Shown here piece by piece: positions 17,161 to 25,700 of a stretch of DNA of 64,000 nucleotides (position 1 is the first letter of the stretch; each line of letters starts with the position of its first letter). The notes under the pieces were generated by a model. That model was given only the letters and a program-made list of their open reading frames with translations. It was not told the DNA's origin and did not search any database. The translations under genes and the position numbers were made by a program. Source of the DNA: an uncultured Prevotella sp. (GTDB lineage Bacteria > Bacteroidota > Bacteroidia > Bacteroidales > Bacteroidaceae); assembly GCA_900322035.1 (NCBI GenBank), contig ONYL01000006.1, positions 1 through 64,000 of the forward strand. The letters are read 5' to 3'.

Positions 17161-17852
17161 TCCTCCGTTGTCGTAAATGAAAGTTTGTCAGGATAGCCGA
17201 CTCTAAAGTCATAGCTTAGTATGTCCTCAATATCTGTCATTGAATGCACATTAGCCTTATGCGCAGCGGTGATGTCATAGCATTTGCAAGCGTATATCTC
17301 AATGGAATTAAGCATGGGAAGAGCATCAGAAACTGAGAGGTTGAACTGTTCAGCACCATACCACAACGATGTATTCTTAATGCCGCTTGCCTGCTCAGCA
17401 ATAAAGCGTTGACGAAGCGCAAGACGAGTGTCTTTGCTCAGCCAGATATTTTTGCCGTCGATGGTGAAACTGTTGACAGCATCAGAGGCATCATATACAC
17501 TTATCTCTGCCAACTTCTGCGCCTTGACATCAGACAATGATGGTTCCATGCCGAGAATCTTCTTGGCATAGATGGTACAGTTAGCAGTGAACAACGCAAG
17601 CGTTATCTTCTTGTCATCGTCAGATGCCATCTGAATCTGCGTGGCTTTGTCGTACTTATCGGCTTTGAGGGTAGCAGTCAGCTCATCCACGCTCATATTG
17701 ACACTTGGCAGTTCAAGCATACGGTAGACATAGACGGTGCTCTTCGTCCCGTTCATATCCTCACGCTGCTCTTCCTGCACATCATAGTTAATTCTCACAA
17801 GACCGGGGTATCTCTCGACCAACTGCGGCTTAACATTACTTTCTGCTTTCAT
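17157..17852 (-). CDS. DUF4376-like tail-associated protein
   Basis: A 231-aa protein whose C-terminal half (R-Q-R-F near residue 148, S-L-W-Y-G, I-E-I-Y-A-C-K-C-Y-D and a final V-G-Y-P-D-K-L) resembles the DUF4376 domain of phage tail fibre assembly or tail-associated proteins. It lies 9 bp after the reverse transcriptase gene. It could assist folding or display of the diversified fibre, but this is inferred from position. It does not look like the four-helix Avd accessory protein. Confidence 0.6.
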   Translation of the reverse strand: MKAESNVKPQLVERYPGLVRINYDVQEEQREDMNGTKSTVYVYRMLELPSVNMSVDELTATLKADKYDKATQIQMASDDDKKITLALFTANCTIYAKKILGMEPSLSDVKAQKLAEISVYDASDAVNSFTIDGKNIWLSKDTRLALRQRFIAEQASGIKNTSLWYGAEQFNLSVSDALPMLNSIEIYACKCYDITAAHKANVHSMTDIEDILSYDFRVGYPDKLSFTTTEE

Positions 17853-17861
17853 ATCCTTATC

Positions 17862-19229
17862 TCATTCAAAATAATAATCAACCTTATTTCCATTCAGAGC
17901 CCGTCTCTTAAACGTAGCTTCAAAAGGAAAGGCATTCTGCTCACGACACTGGTTGAGCACATCCTTCATGCGAGGATTGTTCGTGAGGAACTTACACTCA
18001 CTGCCGCCTTCCTCAATGAGCACGACATAGCGACCATCGCCATTGCGCGTCTTGACATTCGTTTGAAAATCCTTCACAATAATCTTACGGCCTACGAGGA
18101 AACCACAACTGACGATAGGAACCTCATAATAAATCTCTCCATTCTTGCCTTTTGCCTGACTGGAGATGTTCAAATCTGAAAATTTATTCATGCCTGTTAT
18201 CTTTCGGAATAAAGTTATACCATTACTGTGCATGAGCCAACCTTTATAGCTGCAAAGCGTCATGCGTCGCTTTGCAGTCATATCCTTACCTTCACTCTCT
18301 TTCTTGTCGAAGTTGCGCAACTTACGTTTCATGCGCAACTTCATCTTCTTGCGGATGAGCGTGTAATCCTTAAAGAACTGATAACCGACAAAATCAAGCG
18401 GAACATCGTTTGTCAGATGCTCCACATTGACATTTGTATGCAGTGGCTGTCGAAGGATGTCTTTCGCATAATACCTAATCATGCTTACCGCGTCCCATAT
18501 CGTTTTCGTGTCAAATCCTAACAGCACGATGTCGTCGCAGTATCTGACGAGGAACACCGCCTTACCAAACCTCAGACCTATCATCCTGTCAAGACGGTTT
18601 AGGTAGAAGTTGGCGATAGGCTGTATCGGGTACAGTCCAATACCCAATCCCTCACTAATAGCCGTCACGACTTCTTTCAGCAACCAACGGATGCCATCAT
18701 CATGGTACATCTCGCAGAGTGCGGCATAAATCTTCTCCTGCTTGATGTTCTGATAGAACTTCGTGAAGTCGAGTTTGGCAAACACGATGTCAGCATTTCT
18801 ATGCCGGTCAATCCAGTGTCGCACCCTCCGCCTTGCCATCTCGGTGCCACGTCCTTTGATGCTCGCATAGCTGTTGGCATAATAGCTTGCGTTCATCGTG
18901 GGACCTATGACCTGCATCAAAGCGTGATGGATGATATGGTCGGGATCGTAAGGCAATTTAGTGAGTTTGCGCACCTTTCCGCAAGGGCAATAACGCATCT
19001 CTATCTTTGGCGTGGAAGTGTGGTAGGTACGCTCACGGAGCATCGTCTGTATCTTCAGCAGATTACCCGTGCGGTCCTTGTCGAACTTCCTCACGCCATA
19101 CTTATTGCCTTTGCCACGACGCGCCTCCTTGTCGGCACGGATAAGATTATCCATGGCGTACACCTGTGAGAGCTTCACGTCTCGGTGCTTCCCTCGTATT
19201 GCCTTTATGTCAACATCTAACTCTGCCAC
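17862..19229 (-). CDS. Diversity-generating retroelement reverse transcriptase
   Basis: A 455-aa reverse transcriptase. The palm has K-L-D-F-T-K-F-Y (catalytic Asp at 154) and the R-Y-C-D-D centre at 229-233. Motif 4 reads G-I-G-L-Y-P-I-Q (residues 196-203), close to the DGR type but with I for the usual S before Q. It copies the template repeat RNA with adenine mutagenesis and the product replaces the variable repeat in the tail protein. Residues from about 350 form a non-RT domain (G-R-K-I-I-V, G-R-Y-V-V-L-I, P-F-E-A-T). The start is GTG; the first ATG is codon 26. Template and target lie directly upstream. Confidence 0.9.
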   Translation of the reverse strand: MAELDVDIKAIRGKHRDVKLSQVYAMDNLIRADKEARRGKGNKYGVRKFDKDRTGNLLKIQTMLRERTYHTSTPKIEMRYCPCGKVRKLTKLPYDPDHIIHHALMQVIGPTMNASYYANSYASIKGRGTEMARRRVRHWIDRHRNADIVFAKLDFTKFYQNIKQEKIYAALCEMYHDDGIRWLLKEVVTAISEGLGIGLYPIQPIANFYLNRLDRMIGLRFGKAVFLVRYCDDIVLLGFDTKTIWDAVSMIRYYAKDILRQPLHTNVNVEHLTNDVPLDFVGYQFFKDYTLIRKKMKLRMKRKLRNFDKKESEGKDMTAKRRMTLCSYKGWLMHSNGITLFRKITGMNKFSDLNISSQAKGKNGEIYYEVPIVSCGFLVGRKIIVKDFQTNVKTRNGDGRYVVLIEEGGSECKFLTNNPRMKDVLNQCREQNAFPFEATFKRRALNGNKVDYYFE

Positions 19230-19233
19230 TACT

Positions 19234-19274
19234 TATCAGTTCAAAAACTTAAAAATTTATCAATTCAAAAACTT
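19234..19274 (-). repeat. 17-bp direct repeat upstream of the RT gene
   Basis: TATCAGTTCAAAAACTT (19234-19250) and TATCAATTCAAAAACTT (19258-19274) differ at one base. They lie in the leader of the reverse transcriptase gene. Confidence 0.7.
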
Positions 19275-19278
19275 GTTT

Positions 19279-19313
19279 TAACTACTAACTCCTAACTCCT
19301 AACTTCTAACTTA
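19279..19313. repeat. Five tandem heptamers (TAACTNC) between TR and RT
   Basis: Consecutive 7-mers TAACTAC, TAACTCC, TAACTCC, TAACTTC and TAACTTA. They sit in the 19230-19496 non-coding stretch between the RT start and the template repeat. Confidence 0.8.
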
Positions 19314-19496
19314 GGAAAGGCTTTCTCTCTACGCTACTTACTTTCAGTGTTACCCTACTTGTATGCCCCATACTACGGTGGGTTGCAGTTATGTTTCGCA
19401 TGTTCAGCTCACGTCTGCCATTCAGACGATGCTTCCCAGTTGCGAGGTTTTCTTGGGCGGTTGTGTATTGCCTTATAATATTTAACGAGAAAAAGA

Positions 19497-19607
19497 TAGG
19501 CGAGCCCCGATGTTACCGTTCGCGTTCCCGAAGCCGTTATTCGAATTCGAAGCCGAAAGACCGCAAATCGAGCCGTTGTTCGCATTGCTGCCAACGTACA
19601 GCAACCT
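19497..19607 (-). other. DGR template repeat (TR)
   Basis: A 111-bp non-coding copy of the variable repeat, exactly 300 bp from it and in the same orientation. All 12 differences from VR fall at T on the plus strand, i.e. A in the template coding sense (19497, 19520, 19526, 19538, 19541, 19546, 19547, 19568, 19585, 19586, 19589, 19597). TR has 24 adenines; none of its other 87 positions differ. Read in the target frame it is rich in AAC/AAT codons, which allow the widest amino-acid change. It is presumably transcribed leftward with or ahead of the RT gene. Confidence 0.95.
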
Positions 19608-19678
19608 CGTCCAATCAACCTTGTGCACCTCACGGCGGTGCCTTGTTATGTTGTTTCTTCATTTTGTCTTGTTTTTTT

Positions 19679-19698
19679 TGCTGCCATAAATGGCAGCA
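19679..19698. other. 8-bp stem, 4-nt loop hairpin downstream of VR
   Basis: TGCTGCCA (19679-19686) and TGGCAGCA (19691-19698) with a TAAA loop, flanked by eight T at 19672-19679 that make it unusable as a terminator on either strand. The geometry equals the DNA hairpin/cruciform described downstream of the variable repeat in the Bordetella phage DGR. It is about 100 bp past the VR end. Confidence 0.5.
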
Positions 19699-19711
19699 CA
19701 TGGTACGGGTG

Positions 19712-19728
19712 CGCCGCCTGCGGCGGCG
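19712..19728. other. GC-rich hairpin just after the target gene
   Basis: CGCCGCC and GGCGGCG arms around TGC, 18 bp past the stop codon of the variable protein. It could serve as the DGR cruciform element or protect the mRNA end. It is the only strongly GC-rich hairpin in this stretch. Confidence 0.5.
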
Positions 19729-19745
19729 TCGAACTCGTGCGTCCG

Positions 19746-22700
19746 TTATTCGAGTAATTTCGAGCCTTCGATCTCGACAGGCCGACCTGAGAAAGCCAGG
19801 CGAGCCCCGATGTTACCGTCCGCGTACCCGAAGCCGTAATGCGAAGCCGAAGCCGAAAGACCGCAAAACGAGCCGTTGTTCGCAGCGCCGCCAACGGACA
19901 GCAACCTTCCATTCGTATTGGCCCAACAGCCATCGCAATAGCCAGTGACGGAAGAGCCGCCGACTAACCTCGGTATCATGTCGAAGTGCTCACCGGCAAC
20001 CATCTGACGCACATAGCTACTATTAGCATTGTTGACGGAATACGGAACGGTATAGTCGGCCTTATGCGACTCGCTCCATGTGTCGTCATCCCAAATATAG
20101 ATGGTGCTTTCATCATGTCGGTAGCCGATGACAAACTCCCAAATCAGTTCTCCGAGGCCTTCGATGTGGAAGAAGTTAAGGGCGTTAATCGCATTTCCTG
20201 CACTATCCACGCACGGACGTGTGCCATAGAGCTCATCCGTGCCTATCATCGGAAGCGTGAAGCCTGTGACACTATTTCGAACGTTATTATAGTTGTTGAT
20301 GCGTCCAGTGCCGATATTCACCTCGTAGTTCGTGTTGCCGAACCACGACAGATGCAGTGCGTTCTCCTTGCACCAGTCTTTGTACGACCACTGAGTATAA
20401 CCCGTTCCACCAGCATTTGCAAGGGCTTGATAGGTGGCGATGGTACGATTACCGTCACAGATACGTCCAGGCTGCGACTTCAATACGTTGTTCTGCACAT
20501 AGCCTTTGAACATACCGATGAACTTCTCACGGAACGTAATACCTCCGTCAATGGGAATTTTCCCTCCTTGTTGGAGAATCTCACGACCAGCATCGTCCGT
20601 GAAGCTCTTGATGTGCATGGCAGGACGATAGACCATGAAGTTACAGCCTGCATCGTTTAGCGTTCTTATGTCTACCGTCGTGCCATCCTTGAACGTCACA
20701 GTGCCTTTTGTCATCGTGTCATACGTTCCCTCGAAAGTGGCAGATTTTATCTCTGCCATCTTCGTACCTTTAGAGTTGAACACGTAGCACTTACAGTCGG
20801 CAACGTAATCGTTCAAGGCTGACTTCAAACTATCTACATTCTCTTGTTGAAGTACGCTAGCGTAAGTGGATGGATTGATAACAGTCTGGCCGATAGTCTT
20901 GACGTTCCAGTAGAACGCATAGTCGGAAATCTTATATCCCGTTGTAGTGAATGTCGTGCAAGCCTGCGGAACGGCGACGATTGTCTGCTCATCCGTTCGA
21001 TAGAGGATTGTGTTCTCCGCCTTGAGGATGGTCGTACCGTCATTGCGCACTGCATATTCTATAAGGCTTTGACAGTTCTTGAACGCCATGCCCCATGTGA
21101 GGAAACGTGAACTGCTGACCGTCACCTTTGTCAGTTTCTGACAGTTGTCGAAAGCGTCGAGGGAGATGTTCGCCATGTTAGGACCAAACGAGAGCTCGGT
21201 AATCTGAGCGTCGCTCAGTATCTCCGTACCGATTGTTGTCAGCGCATCACCAGTCTCAAAGGTCGAGATATTGCTGCAACCTTTGAACGCGCCATCGTCG
21301 ATAGTAACGACATAAGGGATAACAAGCGATGTCAATGCCGCACAGCCGTTGAACGCATCCTTGCCTATCTCCGTAACAGTCTGTGGAAGTATAAAGTCAG
21401 CCAGTTGCGAACAACCTTTGAAAGCTCCGTCCGCAATCTTCTTTAGACCTGTGAAGTATTGCAGTTCAAGGAAGTGTTGCAGAAGAAGATTACCTGCGAA
21501 AGCAGTACCCAAGTCTTCTACTGCCTCACACTCCGAACGCAACATGTAATTGGCGTTTGCCGCCCATCCTTGCTTGTAGCACACAGCCATGACAGCCGCA
21601 TTGCTGGAGCTGGTAATGACCGGCTGCTCTTGCGAATAGAACACATCCTTCTGCTTCGTGAAGGAACTGCCGTTGCCACATGTTGCCGTGGCTCTCAGAA
21701 CGAGTTTGTTGAAGTTGACAGGAACGGAACCAGTGACCTTCAACGTGCACTCATTGCCGTTGCTGACGAGCGTCATACCATCCGTCGTGCCACTCACGAT
21801 GTCCCACACGACATCAACCTTACCAGTATAGACCACAGGCATGAGCTGAGCTTTGTAGGTGTATTCTCCAGTCTTGGTGATAGCCTCTGCACCTTGGATG
21901 GAGCGTATCTCCTGCGGATAGGTTGTCTTGCCGATGTTCACATCCATATCGTTGTGTCCGTCCTTGGAGTAATAACCCTGCACCTTGACAGCCACATCGT
22001 TTATACTCTCGTCAGTCGTCAAGTGACCTGTGCGGCCGTTGATATGAGCGACACCCTTGTTGTAGATAGTATCTCCATCCGTTTTCGTTGTCGATTCATA
22101 ATCCTGCAAGCTGTAGGTCGGTGTATAGTCGGAACGTGGAATAACAATCATCTGATAGTCAGCCGTACCACCCGATATGACGTTCTGCGGACCCGTGAGG
22201 AAGTTTCCGCCACTCGTCTTGACGTAGAACGGAGCATCATCGTAGAAGCACTCCACACCGAGGATGTCCGACACGTTCTGTACCGAGGCAGGGGTGAGCT
22301 GTGAGCTGACCGTCACATGACCTGTACCCTTGAACGTCTTTTTAATCATCCACAAGAGAACCGACATCACGAAACTCACATCCCATTCTACGTTATCAAG
22401 CTCAATATCCATATCCTGTGTGGCAGAGGAAGCGCAGAGTGTGACGAAGGGAACAATGGCATCGTCGGGCGTGTTCTTGCCAAACTCCAACGTCTTGATG
22501 TCGGCATATCCCTCAGCCGTGAGCGTCTGAAGATTACCTTGATTAGGAAGCGACACTCCCGTGATTGTATCAGAGAGTTTCACCGTCTCAAGCGACATCG
22601 TTTCGGGGAACTCAACCGTTGACACTTTCGTCTGCTCCGTGTTAATATCCACAAGTCGTGTACAGTCTTTCAGGTTGATGTCACCCTTGAGCGTCGTCAG

Positions 22701-25700
22701 TCCGTGGAGATCGAGATGCTGGATGTTCTTTGCCGTACCTATGGAGAAACCATTGGGGCGGAAAGCCAACGTCTCGGCTCCCGTCTGCTTGTCAACATAC
22801 TTGTTGGCATTGTCAGGATTGACAACAAACTCCGTCAAGCGTGTGCCATTGAGAATAAAATCCGTAGCAAGCGAGATGTTGGCGAGGTTGCCGAAACTAC
22901 GGTAATAATTGCGAAGATAAACATAGAAGTAAGTATCTTTCTCAAACGTGTTTGTACCGAGTGACAACGTGTATTTCTGTCCGGCACGCACACGCACATG
23001 CGGGTCAATGGTAGCACCTGCAGCACCAGACACGTTACCCGTAGGATAGATAGTCTGATGAGCCGTGACCTCCACTTCGAGTTTTACGCTCTGCGTGCCA
23101 TCAGGCAGCATCGTACCCATCATGGCAAAGCCGCCTTCGTCAGCATCGGGAATACCGGTATTGCCTCCCTTCCCGGCAGGACCCCACGCAGCATAGCTCA
23201 CCATATAGACAATACGGCGCATCATAAACTCCAGTTCGTACTGATCCATACTTCCCTGACTCATCCAGATAGGCTTAACCTGGCGGGCGGTCACGAAGCC
23301 GAGCGTTTCCGGGTATTCATAACGGATACGTCCCTGCTCGTTGTAAGCACTCATCGGGAAATAACTCTCGATGAAGAAGATATATTTCCACAATGCTCCG
23401 AGAACGGTAGCCTGCTGAGACTTCTCATAAGGCCATCCGGGGATATTATCCCGCTCCGTAGCCAGCGTACACATGATAGTGAATATCTGAGCCATCACGG
23501 TGCGGAGCGTGTTGTCCGTATCGCTGTCCCATGCCTGCTCACAGAGATTAAACAGCACGTTGTTCATGCCCGAATAAGTAGGAGTCGTTGTCGCATCATC
23601 CTTATTGTACGGGTGCATACGGTCAACATCATAGTCATGTGTCACACGTCCGTTGTTATCAATAGCCATCGTGGTATCGACATCATCCGAGTGCATCTCG
23701 AAACGGCATACACCCGTATGCGTCTCCTGCGTACCATCAGGAAGCGTTATCTGAATATCGCGGTCAAACTGCGAGAGGACAAAGTACGTGTTCTTACCGC
23801 AGTTATCCGTACCGCAGAAGAAATGAATCTCCAAGTCGTAATAAGTCTGCAACGATTTCGGGTCCATGTAAAGCGGCAGACGGGCCTTGAAGTCATCGAC
23901 CACACCTTTCCGCAGCATCTCGTTCAACTTGTCTGGGAGTGAAGCGTAAGTAGTACCGAACTTAGAGAAAGCATACTTGAACGGCTCCGAGCTGTTCACA
24001 TAGACAGCATCCCATCCATAGGAGCCATCCGACTTCTGCACCCATAGACCGGCATCGACCCAGGCAGCCGCACCGAAGGAGTAGCGATAGAGACGATAGC
24101 GGTCATCGCCTTGTGTCATCCAATACTTCGTATAGTAATCCTTTGCCTGATCCGAAGTGAGGAACGACGCGAGCGTACCGTCGCCCTGCGTGTAAGCCTT
24201 GATAGCGGGGTTGTGGAGATAGACAAAGTTATGGAACGCGGCAAAAGCACTGACAATATCCTCCGTAGGATAGTCTGCCTTATGCGTAGCATCCGCCAGC
24301 TCATCATCGGCACTGTAAGTAGCTCCGCCGTCGAAGTCCCAGCACTGCGACCATTTGCGGTCAGTACCCGTTCCCTCACTGACACCGAAGCCTTCGTCGT
24401 CCGTTGAATAAGTCATCTCATCTGGACAACTGCCCTGTGGCTTCCAGATAAAAGGCACACGGAAGTCGGTACCCGTGAGCGAGTTGTCGGAGCCCTCGAA
24501 CATACAGAACTTCTTGATGCTCTTCAGACCCTTAAACTTCTTTGCGTAGCCCCACGTAGCTTTATCCATCTTGCCACCGCCGAAGGTACAGCCACCACGA
24601 TAAAGAATATCGCTACCGTCATCCGGCTTGAAGAAATAGAAGAAAGGCTCCGTGTACTTAGAGACACGGACATTCTGACCGTTTGCAGCACCGAGACGCT
24701 GGAGATCATTCTGCCCCACGATAGCCGTATGGAGGTCGTTGTAGATGTTGTTCACACCTGCGAGATGCGACTGCTGACAGGAAGCATTGTTAATCTTATT
24801 CACGAGCTTCTGGCAGAACGGAGTTCCATCGGCTACCTGATAGCATGGGCCACGATAATAGCCCGTACCGTCCACGGTCTCCTCGTCACCATTGCTGTGC
24901 CATATTGTGCCACGCTGTCCGATAAAAATACCATTGCCGTCAATCCAACCGTCAGGAACCTCAATCAATCCCGTTGTCGTGTCGATGGGATATTGCTTCG
25001 GAGTGTTGCCAAGCGGGAAGTCAGCGCCAAGGTCGCCTCCGTAAATCTCCACCACCGTAGAGCCATCGTCGAGCGTCTTGGTATCAGAGATAACGATGCT
25101 GCTGTCAAATGCCGAGCGAGGAATACGAATGGTAGCCTTGAACTTCGACATATCGAACTGCTGATTCCAGTCCCAATAAGTCTTGGCAGATGAGCCCTGT
25201 GCCTTAGAGAACGGGAACGCCGATGCTTTAAGGCTCTTGTTCCATTCGGAAATGTTACCCGAAAGAATCTCTATACCCGTGGTACGGCAGAGCGAGCCGG
25301 AATGTTTCGGCAGGAAGTTACCGTCCGCATCATATTTCTTAATTTCAAACCATCCGTTGGCATTAGCCGTCTGCAAGAAATACGTCTCCTGGCCGTGCCA
25401 TAAAAGCGTGTTCTTGCCATGCTTCTGCACTTTGTCGATACTGATAACCTTACCCGACTTGCCTACCTCGTCCGTGTAGATGTCGTTGTCGTCCGCAAGT
25501 TGTTTTTTCTCCACCGTAGTGGAACGGGAAGCAATGTAGTTGGTCTGAGCATCAGCATCCGAAAACTCCTTATTGGCATACATACGCAGCGAATACAGAT
25601 TAATATCCGCTCCCGTTGTACCTATCACGATGCCACCATTAGACATGGCACCCGTGCAGAACTCGTCACGATCCTCCGTGTTGAAATGAATCTCACGCTG

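Noticed and set aside
19679-19698. Hairpin with eight T as an intrinsic terminator
   Set aside because: The T-run precedes the stem on the plus strand and becomes an A-run after it on the minus strand, so it cannot terminate in either direction.
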